Positions 1-7,108 of a stretch of 10,827 bases of DNA are shown here, piece after piece. Position 1 is the stretch's first letter. The number at the start of each line of letters is the position of its first letter. The translations under genes and the position numbers were made by a program. This DNA comes from Bacteroidota bacterium. Its GTDB lineage: Bacteria > Bacteroidota > Bacteroidia > Bacteroidales > VadinHA17. The notes beneath the pieces were generated by a model, which made no database searches, was not told where the DNA came from, and saw nothing but the letters and a program-made list of their open reading frames with translations. The DNA is taken from positions 1 to 10,827 of the forward strand of contig DUOU01000313.1 of NCBI GenBank assembly GCA_012838685.1, read 5' to 3'.

Positions 1-1865
1 ATATCGGCCAAGTCCTTCGCCTTCTCGGCGATAGCGTCCAAAAGGTCTTGCCTCGCGGAATAATAGTTCTTGAAGTGTCCCCTGAACGTTTCCCTGTTTA
101 TTGTCGATGTAGTGCCTAAATTTGATAATATAGGCGTTATGTAGTTGCTTAAAGTGTTGTAAAGTGTTCCGTAAGTTCCTTTTGATACCCCATAATAATC
201 GGCCTGCCCGTCTATCTTGCTCTTTTCGTCCACAATCGTGTCCCATTCGAGTTTTACAGCCTGTTTCTCTACCGGTGTCAACTTGCCGTCGTTCGCTATG
301 TCGGCGAGCAATCCGTTGGCCGTGTTGGCGGAAGCCTGTGCGTTGTTGGCGGCTGTTTGGGCGGCGTTGGCCGCCGTGTCATCGGTATATTTTGAGGCCA
401 AAGCCCAGTCACTCGCTACATAGTTTCCGGTAGCTCTACTTGTTATACAAACCTTAAGATCGCCGGAAGACAGTCCGCTCCACAAATCTCCTTCATCATA
501 GGGCGGGGCAGGGGTAGTGGTGAACACTCTTTTTTTCCCATCTGCCGTGTCTTGCGCGGCGGCGGCGGCCAACAGAGCGGCGGTAGTGGCCGTGTCGGAT
601 ATTTCTGACCATGAATATACTCCCGCTACTTTGGTGAACCTCCAGCTTCTCCCGCTTGTCGCCGATATGTTGGTGAACGTGTCGTTCAGGTGCTGGTTTT
701 TTAGTTCATCGGTAGTCCATTCGCTCGCCGGATAATTGCCCAACGTGGGGTCATGTTCTTGGAACCACGCTATCACTTGCCCGTCTATCTGCTCTTGTAG
801 GTCATCTACGACATCGGACAAATATTTCTCGTCTCCGCCTGTTCCCACGAATTTTATCTTTCCCCCTATTTCTCCTTCTCCATCCCCAGCAGATAAATCA
901 AAATAGGTTTTTCCCGATGGGCTTACTATCTTGTCGACCGTTATCCTTCCGGGAAGCACTTCCGTGAAACCATAAACGGTCACCCAACTTCTTTCGCCGT
1001 TGACTTCCGAACTCAATAATCCTACCAACAGGCAATAATGTGAGGGATAATTGGCGTTGTCCTCAAAGGCTATGGGAAATTCGCTTAATATATAGGTATC
1101 AAGGTCGGAAGGCGAAGTGTTCCCTGTTCTCCTTACTTTGGCGTACAGCCAGTATTTTTTCATTCCATCCGACAAAACGCCGGAATCAAACGGGGCCATG
1201 TTCCAGAACCTGTATTCATTGGCAGAATGGGTAGAGGATATGGTTGTGATCCCCAGAGTCATGTGCTGTATTATACCGCCAGCAGGTACTTTGAGTTTTT
1301 TCTCCGTACCGTTCCAGACAATGCCATCGGGAACTACCGTTGGATTGGTCTTTGAACCCACGTACCTGAACTGGAGTTCTTTCGCTCCCACCAACAGGGA
1401 CATCGTTTGTATGGTTATGGGGCTTATACTCTCGGTGAAGGTGGCCAAAAGCGATTGCCTGAGCATTTCTTGGGCCTCCACGGCGTTCTCATAACTCCTC
1501 GCGGTAAATTCGTTGGCCCTGCCTTCCGCTTCTCCTATGAGGGCCAAACTCTCTTCTTTGGTGTGGTATCTGGTATCGTGCGTATGTCCGAACATGGAAT
1601 CCAAACATACCTTCACGTCCACCCCTCCGGCGTAACTGCCCTCTATTCCCAAACCTTCGTCTTTGGTGACGATTATATCGTTGTTCAACGGTACTATGAC
1701 CTCAAGAGAGCCGAACTTCTCTTCCAAAAGGGCAAAGAAGTGTCCGGGGGTCTCGGAGGCTATCTCTATCCCTATTCCTGACGGTTCCTTGATCAGCGTT
1801 ATCCCTGAATTGTTGGCGTTGACCACCGTCTCTATGCCGCTCTTCTTTGTGGCCAATATCTCCAT
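1..1865 (-). CDS. Large phage tail / host-contact protein, C-terminus outside window
   Basis: Only the N-terminal 621 codons are present; the frame is open to the left edge. The start is the ATG three bases after the stop of the preceding gene. Visible parts: an N-terminal head of about 90 residues; a GHTHDTRYHTKEE stretch (93-105) of the kind found in tail-fibre proteins; a beta-rich middle (about 150-310); a YFDLS...GEIGGKIKF segment (321-339); a segment with WFQE, DPTLGNYPASEWTT and HLND motifs (367-395); an AQDTADGKKRVF...PPYDEGDLW segment (437-462); an Ala/Asn-rich probable coiled coil (493-520); then DGKLTPVEKQAVKLEWDTI (526-544). I know the last three from tail tip and fibre proteins of phages and prophages in Bacteroidota and Firmicutes. 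It probably forms part of the tail tip or receptor-binding apparatus. The receptor-binding C-terminus would lie outside the window. The tail assignment is firm; the exact role (fibre, tip or spike) is inferred. Confidence 0.82.
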   Translation of the reverse strand, partial: MEILATKKSGIETVVNANNSGITLIKEPSGIGIEIASETPGHFFALLEEKFGSLEVIVPLNNDIIVTKDEGLGIEGSYAGGVDVKVCLDSMFGHTHDTRYHTKEESLALIGEAEGRANEFTARSYENAVEAQEMLRQSLLATFTESISPITIQTMSLLVGAKELQFRYVGSKTNPTVVPDGIVWNGTEKKLKVPAGGIIQHMTLGITTISSTHSANEYRFWNMAPFDSGVLSDGMKKYWLYAKVRRTGNTSPSDLDTYILSEFPIAFEDNANYPSHYCLLVGLLSSEVNGERSWVTVYGFTEVLPGRITVDKIVSPSGKTYFDLSAGDGEGEIGGKIKFVGTGGDEKYLSDVVDDLQEQIDGQVIAWFQEHDPTLGNYPASEWTTDELKNQHLNDTFTNISATSGRSWRFTKVAGVYSWSEISDTATTAALLAAAAAQDTADGKKRVFTTTPAPPYDEGDLWSGLSSGDLKVCITSRATGNYVASDWALASKYTDDTAANAAQTAANNAQASANTANGLLADIANDGKLTPVEKQAVKLEWDTIVDEKSKIDGQADYYGVSKGTYGTLYNTLSNYITPILSNLGTTSTINRETFRGHFKNYYSARQDLLDAIAEKAKDLAD

Positions 1866-1868
1866 TGT

Positions 1869-2249
1869 CTATGACTTGCCCTGTTTTATCTCGCAAAACT
1901 TTCCCTGTTCCACTACTGTCCTCGTGTTGGTAGTGGGTATGTCTTGGTCAACCACATCTATCTCTACCTGTATCTGGTTGCTGTTGCCCTTGGCGTTCTC
2001 CGTTTCCTGCTTTGACAGGGAGAACAACAGGTAGGGAACGGAATCATCGTCTACCTTCCGTTTTGTTCTCGTCTTGTCGTAATTTTCCAACGCTCCCTTG
2101 TAGTATTGCTTGGTGATCGTTTCTCCCGTCAAGGAGTTGAATATTATTATCCTTATCTGCAATACACCGCTGTCATCGGGGTCTAATACCGTCCCGTCAG
2201 AATCTTTTATCCTCATAAGGAACTTTGGCGTGCTTCCCGAATATATCAT
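1869..2249 (-). CDS. Small phage structural protein, probable tail/baseplate accessory
   Basis: The protein has 126 residues. I chose the ATG at 2249 because it overlaps the stop of the glycosyltransferase gene as ATGA, a layout typical of translational coupling; a TTG 30 bases upstream is possible but less likely. Residues 1-50 look like an Ig-like beta domain (MIYSGSTPKFLMRIKDSDG, then alternating hydrophobics such as LQIRIIIF). The second half carries QETENAKGNSNQIQVEIDV and ends QGKFCEIKQGKS. There is no signal peptide or membrane segment. The tail protein starts three bases after its stop. Position and style suggest a small virion protein that joins or decorates the tail tip. I recognise the style from gut Bacteroidota phages but cannot name a characterised family, so the role is inferred. 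Confidence 0.7.
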   Translation of the reverse strand: MIYSGSTPKFLMRIKDSDGTVLDPDDSGVLQIRIIIFNSLTGETITKQYYKGALENYDKTRTKRKVDDDSVPYLLFSLSKQETENAKGNSNQIQVEIDVVDQDIPTTNTRTVVEQGKFCEIKQGKS

Positions 2250-3196
2250 AGCCTGTAATCTATTTTGAATTTGTCGCAATATTCCCGTACCGTCATAACC
2301 TTTTTGTCTTTGTACTCTTTCCTTATTTCCAAAACTTCCTCGAACATCTTGGCCAACTCTGTCTTGGCCTTCCTAACGTCCCCGTTGTCCCCTAAAAAGA
2401 CTATGAACCTCTGGTAGTCCTCTATCAGGGTAGTGGCGCAGAACATCTTGTTGAACAGTATGTCCTCCTGTCTTATGTAATGCCCCCCTCTCCCGAATAT
2501 GTGTCCCGTTTCTATCTGTGGGGCTACCCTGCACGAACCCCCGAACAGCCAACTTTTAAGGCTTATCATCGGCTCAAGTGTCCCCCATATCCTGTGTCCC
2601 CTCCATCCGTCGATATAGTTGTACCACTCTTTTTTCATCGAATAGCACGCTCCCAACACGCAAGGTATTTCAACGCTTTCCTCCGCCTCTATCAACGGCA
2701 GCCATTTGGCGTCCAATATGCTCCTGAAAGTCTCCGGCTTCTTGGGGTTGCTCTTGGTGTCGTGGAACATCAGTATCGTGGCCCCTGTTCTCCTGTTGGT
2801 CAGCCTTCTCTTCTCCATGTTCATCGCCCCATAGACTTTCGTGTTGAGACCCACACAGGTGCCGCACGTTATGGCCTTTGGGTGGTTTTCCGCCTCTCTC
2901 GCCATCTTTCCCGCCCATCCGTTGTCAAGGAACCTTATGTCCGCCCCCATAAGTATCAACGTATCATAGGTGGCCAGTCCTACTCCGGTGTCGAACGCTC
3001 TCCCTACTCCATAGTTGCGGTCGTGCCGTACAACATGGATATCGTCCTCTCTTTCGAGGTTCAAGGGAGTATCCGAGCCATCGTCAACTATTATAACTTC
3101 AAAAGGAGATACATCGCAAGTTTTCTTTATCCCGCCAATGGTCTCCTTAATGAAATCTTCTCCCTCGTTATGGTATGGTATTATTATGGATACCAT
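2246..3196 (-). CDS. Family 2 (GT-A fold) glycosyltransferase, polypeptide GalNAc-transferase-like
   Basis: The protein has 316 residues. The ATG at 3196 puts the GT-A signature MVSIIIPYHNEGEDF at the very N-terminus and has AGGAG ten bases upstream; the open frame extends further upstream but only into the preceding gene. The nucleotide-sugar half shows VIIVDDGSD (34-42) and LILMGADIRF (80-89), where D86 sits where the metal-binding DxD/DxH motif is expected. The acceptor half shows IPCVLGACYSMKKEWY (177-192), then W204-G205, E208, S212, W216 and GG (219-220), ending in GHIF (231-234). This pattern follows the Gal/GalNAc-T motif of polypeptide GalNAc-transferases (WGxENxExSxxxWxCGG...GHxxR). 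It probably moves a sugar from a nucleotide sugar to a protein or glycan in the cytoplasm. The donor sugar cannot be read from sequence. It sits between virion genes and is coupled to the next one, so a virion protein is the most economical substrate; host glycan modification is the alternative. Confidence 0.88.
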   Translation of the reverse strand: MVSIIIPYHNEGEDFIKETIGGIKKTCDVSPFEVIIVDDGSDTPLNLEREDDIHVVRHDRNYGVGRAFDTGVGLATYDTLILMGADIRFLDNGWAGKMAREAENHPKAITCGTCVGLNTKVYGAMNMEKRRLTNRRTGATILMFHDTKSNPKKPETFRSILDAKWLPLIEAEESVEIPCVLGACYSMKKEWYNYIDGWRGHRIWGTLEPMISLKSWLFGGSCRVAPQIETGHIFGRGGHYIRQEDILFNKMFCATTLIEDYQRFIVFLGDNGDVRKAKTELAKMFEEVLEIRKEYKDKKVMTVREYCDKFKIDYRL

Positions 3197-3201
3197 AGTC
3201 T

Positions 3202-3600
3202 TTATGCTCCTGTCGAAGTGGTTGTTGTGGGCAAGAACGCCGCTTTGTTCACTACGGCGGTACAATACCAATATTCCCCATCGGTGACCACGGCGAAACA
3301 CTTGTCCGCCCCCACTTTCAACCAGCCATTGAAGCCTTCTCCTACATCGGAAGGAGAGCCAAAGGCGTCCGTTATCTCCTCTTGCGCGGGAGACGTGCCG
3401 TTTATTGTTTCAAGTTCGGCGTAAGCCCCCCTCTTGGACATAGCGGCATAAACCTCTTCCAATGATTCCTCTATCTCTTCGTTCAGTTCCCCGATATTCG
3501 TCCCAACCCCGCTAAACTGGGTCTCTACCTGTCCTAAAATGGTGTTTATCTGTTTTCTCTGGGAGTATTCGTTCCCCCTTCTTAATCTGTTTAGTGCCAT
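3202..3600 (-). CDS. Small phage structural protein, coiled coil plus beta-rich domain
   Basis: The protein has 132 residues and starts at an ATG 21 bases after the preceding gene. Residues 1-20 are basic (MALNRLRRGNEYSQRKQ). Residues 18-56 form a probable amphipathic helix or coiled coil with an acidic stretch (ELNEEIEESLEEVY). Residues 58-120 look beta-rich, with GWLKVGADKCFAVVTDGEYWYCTAV. The protein ends PTTTTSTGA. The order of coiled coil then small beta domain suits an oligomeric virion protein such as a head decoration or tail-fibre accessory, but I recognise no named family. The Thr-rich tail is notable because the next gene, five bases on, encodes a polypeptide GalNAc-transferase-like enzyme. 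Confidence 0.68.
   Translation of the reverse strand: MALNRLRRGNEYSQRKQINTILGQVETQFSGVGTNIGELNEEIEESLEEVYAAMSKRGAYAELETINGTSPAQEEITDAFGSPSDVGEGFNGWLKVGADKCFAVVTDGEYWYCTAVVNKAAFLPTTTTSTGA
3207..3211 (-). promoter_or_regulatory. Shine-Dalgarno site of the glycosyltransferase gene
   Basis: AGGAG on the minus strand lies ten bases before the ATG at 3196 and inside the last codons of the preceding gene. It is one of the few clear Shine-Dalgarno sites in this window and supports the 3196 start over upstream in-frame starts. Initiation here probably depends on ribosomes finishing the upstream gene, whose stop lies five bases before the ATG. Confidence 0.5.
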
Positions 3601-3621
3601 AATTACGTTGTTTTTATGGTG

Positions 3622-4221
3622 TTACAATAGCCTTACGTTGGCCTCGTACCTCGAATGGGCCGCCGAGCCGCCATTTATGTTTCCCGTTATCTGCAATACC
3701 TTTGAGGCCGCCAACCAGCCCAACGAATCAATGAGCATGTCCGGCAACTCTTCCGGTAACAGTTCTTTTATGTACGTGGCCTCCGTTGGTATCTTCTCTT
3801 CCGCCACGCTGCCGTCAACTTTTGAACACTCAAGTACCGTGTCCCCGTCTTTGTTTATGAGCGACACCGTTGGTCTCGACCATCCTCCCCTCGTGTAGGG
3901 GTTGTTCTCCAAAGTATATTCGGGGCTTTCCTCTTTGATGGCCGTTGATACCGTTTTCTCCCATTTCGGGAACCTTATCTTTCCTATTTTGAGGAAATCG
4001 TTTGGTACCGGTATATAAGCCCTCTTGTCTTCGGAGTACGCGATTCCTTCAAGGTTCAAATCTTCGGCGTCCAGCAATCGGGATGGCAGGGCCAACAACA
4101 GTTCTCTCGCGCTTTCGTCAAGCACGGGGCCTATTATCTCCTCTAACGGCAAGGCGACCCCATCGGGGGTCAGCTCGTCTATCTTGACCTTTACGCTCGT
4201 TATTATACCGTCCCTGTCCAT
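3622..4221 (-). CDS. Probable head-completion / neck (head-tail connector) protein
   Basis: The protein has 199 residues and starts at an ATG six bases after the preceding stop, with a purine-rich AAAGAG between. Visible features: KVKIDELTPDG near the N-terminus (11-21), a helical region ending ESARELLLALPSRLL (36-50), a YIPVPNDFLKIGKIRFPKW segment (69-87), NPYTRGGWSRP (107-117), and a helical C-terminus WLAASKVLQITGNINGGSA (169-187) followed by HSRYE. I associate the YIPVPNDFL and NPYTRGG segments with virion genes of gut Bacteroidota phages. The mostly helical C-terminus and the place two genes after the capsid protein suit an adaptor ring below the portal. There is no membrane segment. The connector role is inferred from position and shape; tail tubular protein is the alternative. 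Confidence 0.68.
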   Translation of the reverse strand: MDRDGIITSVKVKIDELTPDGVALPLEEIIGPVLDESARELLLALPSRLLDAEDLNLEGIAYSEDKRAYIPVPNDFLKIGKIRFPKWEKTVSTAIKEESPEYTLENNPYTRGGWSRPTVSLINKDGDTVLECSKVDGSVAEEKIPTEATYIKELLPEELPDMLIDSLGWLAASKVLQITGNINGGSAAHSRYEANVRLL

Positions 4222-4227
4222 CTCTTT

Positions 4228-4713
4228 TTATATTAAGTCGGGAAATACGATATTGTTGTTCGCCGCCATCTTCAGTACCTTCTCCTTGTTGGAAACACTG
4301 TTGGCGGATATTCCTTTTATGTTGTCCAATAGGTATTCCCTCGCCTGTATGACCTTTGTTATCCCCGGAACCGTTTTTACCTCTTTGGCGGCCTTGACTT
4401 CCTTTTTCGGTTCAGTCGCGGTTTCCTCCGGTATTTCTACCTTTTGTGTTTCCTTGACTTTTTCCTCTTCCTTTTCGGGGACAACCTCTTTTCCCCCTTC
4501 TTCTCCCCGTACTTTGGAGATATAAAACTCCTTGTCAAACTCTTTGTGGTTTTCAAGGGCCTCCATTATGGCGGGGTCTGATGTGGTGAACGTGCCTTTA
4601 AGGTAACTTCTAAGGCTCTTGAACTCTATCCAAGTTTTTTTGTCGTCAACTTCAAGGCATAAGCACAAAAAGGTACAGTTCCGCAATGTGTATGTCTTCG
4701 TCAGTTCTTCCAT
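4228..4713 (-). CDS. Phage head-region protein with Lys/Glu-rich linker
   Basis: The protein has 161 residues in three parts. Residues 1-65 look like a small beta domain with a hydrophobic CTFLCLCLEV strand and a GTFTTSDPAIMEALENHKEF segment (40-59). This pattern resembles the small YqbF-like domains of phage head-tail gene clusters. Residues 68-115 are a Lys/Glu/Pro-rich, probably disordered linker. Residues 117-161 form a small helical domain (ITKVIQAREYLLDN, then NKEKVLKMAANNNIVFPDL) reminiscent of HeH/LEM or Rho-N-type helical pairs. The likely role is a virion-associated or assembly protein acting just after the capsid protein is made. A transcription terminator lies between the capsid gene and this one, so it may be expressed at a lower level. 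Family assignments here are impressions, not searched matches. Confidence 0.65.
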   Translation of the reverse strand: MEELTKTYTLRNCTFLCLCLEVDDKKTWIEFKSLRSYLKGTFTTSDPAIMEALENHKEFDKEFYISKVRGEEGGKEVVPEKEEEKVKETQKVEIPEETATEPKKEVKAAKEVKTVPGITKVIQAREYLLDNIKGISANSVSNKEKVLKMAANNNIVFPDLI

Positions 4714-4739
4714 CTCTCTTCCAGTATTTTCGTTTTAAG

Positions 4740-4768
4740 AAAAAAAGGGAGGAGTTGAATCCCTCCCT
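4740..4768 (-). terminator. Rho-independent terminator after the capsid gene
   Basis: Read on the minus strand, a perfect 7-bp stem AGGGAGG/CCTCCCT (4768-4762 with 4752-4746) encloses a 9-base loop and runs into a 7-base T tract (4746-4740). It lies 18 bases after the capsid protein stop. As the next gene points the same way with no clear promoter between, partial read-through is likely, giving much capsid message and less of the downstream genes. Confidence 0.8.
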
Positions 4769-4785
4769 CGTTGTTATGGTATAAA

Positions 4786-6162
4786 TTAGGATGCCGGCCT
4801 GATTATGGCGTGGGTATCAGGATATCTCAGCACAAGACAAGAAGCCTCGTCTATCATGGTGGCGTTCACGTTGCTCTGGCCCGAACCCTTGAGGTCAAGC
4901 TTGTTGGCCTGCATGGGCTTGAAGACGTGTTTTTCGACATTGTTGATGTCGAGAACTATTCCCCTCTTGCTCCATCCCATTTGGTTGAGCAGTTTGTGGT
5001 GGAATATCAGCAACGAACCGAAGTTGGTCTCTATTTCCTTGAAGGTAAGTCCCCATTTTACGAACGTACTCTTGGCGTCGATCTGCTTCTGCACGGTAGA
5101 GACAAGTGAGAGGTCTTTCAACAGGTCATCTCCGGCGAACAGTATCCTCGTCTCGGAACCGGAATTACCGGTGAATATGCTCTTGCTCCATGTCACGAAA
5201 GTAGCGTCATCTATGCTGCCGGAGGTATAGGTGAGGTCTTTGGTTATGTACCTCGCCACTCCACCCGTGAAGTGCCTGTACTTGCCCAATGTGGCGTCAG
5301 CGAAATATCCCCTCGCTCCGAGTATAAAGGAAGCCTCCATGGAAGCCCTCATGTCGTAAATGTTCTGGGCCTCGTAATCGGAGAACGACCAGTCAACTTC
5401 TTTCTCGTGTATCCTCTGGTACAATGACTCCTCGCACTGCGCCATGAATATCTGGCAATAGTTGTAAGCCTTATCGGGTATCATCCCGAACGGTGAAGTT
5501 TGGGCGTCTTTCTCTCCTTTGGCGGTTCCCATCCTCACGATAAGAGTTTCGTCCGCTATCGAAGCGGGGTAACAGCCGGTCGCCCTGTTGGCGTTGTTCC
5601 CGGCTCCGGTGATACCGTTGACAACCTGAACGTCGATCTTGTTGGAGGCCACTGTTTTGCCGACCACAACGCCCATGAGAGGCCCTATCTTTCCGTCAAC
5701 AGACGTTACGGAAACGGTCGGGAAAAGGACGGTATCGTCAATCGCCCACATCTGTACGTCCTCAACGGTCAGTTCAGCCGTATGATCGTAGTTGGTACTG
5801 TCAACCCTCGAATAGGCGGCGTCCAACTTGTCGGTCATAGGTCTCGTATCTACCGCGTAATATTCCGTTTTCCATGATTTTATTGGAACGGACTTTACCT
5901 GCCTCATGATAGTATCAAGAGGGGTAGCCGCAGGTTTCATCTCGACCACCTTCTGTGAGATGTAGTCAAGGTTCAGCTCGGAGTTCTTCTGGGTAAGCAC
6001 GTCACCTGTGATGGCTTCCCCAGTGACAACGGCTCCGACAGTAGCGACATAAGCTCCGGCGGCGACCGCGAAGGTCACGTTAAGGAGCAACATAACAAGG
6101 GCGAACAAGGCAATGCCTCCCACCCTTGACGCGACATAAAAAATGTTATTTTTCATTTTCAT
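4786..6162 (-). CDS. Major capsid protein with signal-peptide-like N-terminus
   Basis: The protein has 458 residues. It is assigned as the major capsid protein by its size, its place right after a scaffold-like gene and before a strong terminator, and its N-terminal core (SQKVVEMKPAATPLDTIMRQV, residues 69-89, then a YYAVDTRP segment at 101-108), which I associate with capsid proteins of Bacteroidota phages. It would form the icosahedral shell, probably with an HK97-like fold. Oddly, residues 1-37 look like a bacterial signal peptide: a basic start (MKMKNN, with R13), a hydrophobic core from about 14 to 34 (GGIALFALVMLLLNV) and an AVA-AG type cleavage site near residue 34. Two starts are possible, M1 or M3; both keep this segment. 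The start context is A-rich (TTGAAATG) without a Shine-Dalgarno site. No promoter is visible in the 23 bases before it, so it is probably co-transcribed with the scaffold gene. Confidence 0.85.
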   Translation of the reverse strand: MKMKNNIFYVASRVGGIALFALVMLLLNVTFAVAAGAYVATVGAVVTGEAITGDVLTQKNSELNLDYISQKVVEMKPAATPLDTIMRQVKSVPIKSWKTEYYAVDTRPMTDKLDAAYSRVDSTNYDHTAELTVEDVQMWAIDDTVLFPTVSVTSVDGKIGPLMGVVVGKTVASNKIDVQVVNGITGAGNNANRATGCYPASIADETLIVRMGTAKGEKDAQTSPFGMIPDKAYNYCQIFMAQCEESLYQRIHEKEVDWSFSDYEAQNIYDMRASMEASFILGARGYFADATLGKYRHFTGGVARYITKDLTYTSGSIDDATFVTWSKSIFTGNSGSETRILFAGDDLLKDLSLVSTVQKQIDAKSTFVKWGLTFKEIETNFGSLLIFHHKLLNQMGWSKRGIVLDINNVEKHVFKPMQANKLDLKGSGQSNVNATMIDEASCLVLRYPDTHAIIRPAS

Positions 6163-6185
6163 TTCAATTTTTGGTTTGTTTTGTT

Positions 6186-7040
6186 TTATAGGATTTTGTT
6201 TCTGTTGGCGTTGTCAACAATGTCATCTATGAAATGCCTGTTGCCGCCTTGTCTGACCTCCGCTCCTCCCGTGAGGTGGGGAAGTCCATCACCTTTGGGA
6301 GCTTTCTCCCGCTTGGCGGTGATATTCTCGTTTCTTCCGGCCATAAGTCCTTCCTTTCTGGCCGCTTCAACGTCTTTCTCGTAGTCCATGATACGCTTGA
6401 ACTTTATCAGCGTCTCTTTGGTTATCTTGCCGGAGTTGATCTCCGCCAACATATCATCAAAAGGAGCGAGGAACGTGCTCGCTTGTTCGTCCGTCATGTT
6501 GTTCTCGGCGGCGAACTCCTTGATAGCGGCGGCCGATAGTTCAAGGTTGGCGTTGAAATCGTCCTCCCTCTTCTTTCTTTCCTCCAAAGCGGCTATCCTC
6601 TCGGACTTGTTCTTGCTCCATCCCTCGTAATCAGGGTCGCCCTCTATCGGAGTGAGTTCAGAAGGGTCTATATGTCTCGCCATTGCCTCCCTGAACGTGG
6701 CCCCGTCTCTCATATCCTTTACCACCAGCCCCAGTTCTGGGTTGGCGTCGAATATTTCCGAAAGAATCTTGTTGGCCTCGGATGATTTGACCTTAAACTC
6801 TATCAAGGTGTTCAGCAGTTCCTCCACAGCTTCGTCGTAATCTTCGCCTTTCTCGAACTTCCTATCAGGATATTCCTTCTCTATGATAGCGGCGAACCTG
6901 TGTTTAGGCACTTCCTCCTCCATGACTTCTCCTTCCGGTTCGGTAGCGGGGAGTTCTTGTCCCCCAACAGCTGTTCCTTCCAATGGAAGTTCGTCTGTTG
7001 CGGTCGCTTTTTCTTTGTTATCGTCTTTATTTCTGTCCAT
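6186..7040 (-). CDS. Capsid scaffolding-like protein
   Basis: The protein has 284 residues and begins at the ATG at 7040; the frame stays open upstream to 7211, but that stretch is the AT-rich intergenic region and overlaps the divergent gene. The N-terminus (1-45) is low-complexity and acidic (Asp, Glu, Thr, Pro). Residues 65-120 and 145-235 are strongly helical and charged, with a probable coiled coil (SERIAALEERKKREDDF, 146-162). The C-terminus is Gly-rich and basic (about 241-268) and ends in a short helix HFIDDIVDNANRNKIL. There is no membrane segment and no protease motif that I can see. Acidic, helical, disordered-tailed proteins encoded directly before the capsid gene are typically scaffolds that shape the prohead and then leave; the C-terminal end often contacts the coat protein. 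It opens the leftward virion operon. Confidence 0.78.
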   Translation of the reverse strand: MDRNKDDNKEKATATDELPLEGTAVGGQELPATEPEGEVMEEEVPKHRFAAIIEKEYPDRKFEKGEDYDEAVEELLNTLIEFKVKSSEANKILSEIFDANPELGLVVKDMRDGATFREAMARHIDPSELTPIEGDPDYEGWSKNKSERIAALEERKKREDDFNANLELSAAAIKEFAAENNMTDEQASTFLAPFDDMLAEINSGKITKETLIKFKRIMDYEKDVEAARKEGLMAGRNENITAKREKAPKGDGLPHLTGGAEVRQGGNRHFIDDIVDNANRNKIL

Positions 7041-7076
7041 TACACGTAATGTTTGTTCGTAAATAATAGTTGAGGA

Positions 7077-7084
7077 TAAATTTA
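7077..7084 (-). promoter_or_regulatory. Weak candidate -7 element for the leftward virion operon
   Basis: TAAATTTA on the minus strand matches the Bacteroidota -7 consensus TAnnTTTG at five of the six fixed positions and lies 36 bases before the scaffold start at 7040. No convincing -33 TTG motif is seen at the usual distance. A promoter must exist in this gap or read into it, but its exact place is uncertain. Confidence 0.25.
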
Positions 7085-7108
7085 TTCCTATTGTTGATAA
7101 TTCATTGG

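Noticed and set aside
530..536. Run of seven T (A7 on the coding strand) as a programmed frameshift site in the tail protein
   Set aside because: The reading frame continues through recognisable tail modules on both sides, and the codon phase does not fit a classic X XXY YYZ heptamer.
1603..1610. CAAACATA, a TAnnTTTG match on the minus strand
   Set aside because: It lies inside the tail protein coding sequence with no gene start nearby; a match of this length is expected by chance in a window this size.
2250..2279. Upstream TTG start for the 126-residue protein
   Set aside because: It would add ten residues encoded inside the glycosyltransferase gene, while the ATG at 2249 gives the typical ATGA overlap and a natural N-terminus.
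2480..3424. Long open frame of 314 codons on the plus strand
   Set aside because: It lies opposite the glycosyltransferase gene, whose motifs are unmistakable. The plus-strand translation has no recognisable domain and looks like an antisense shadow.
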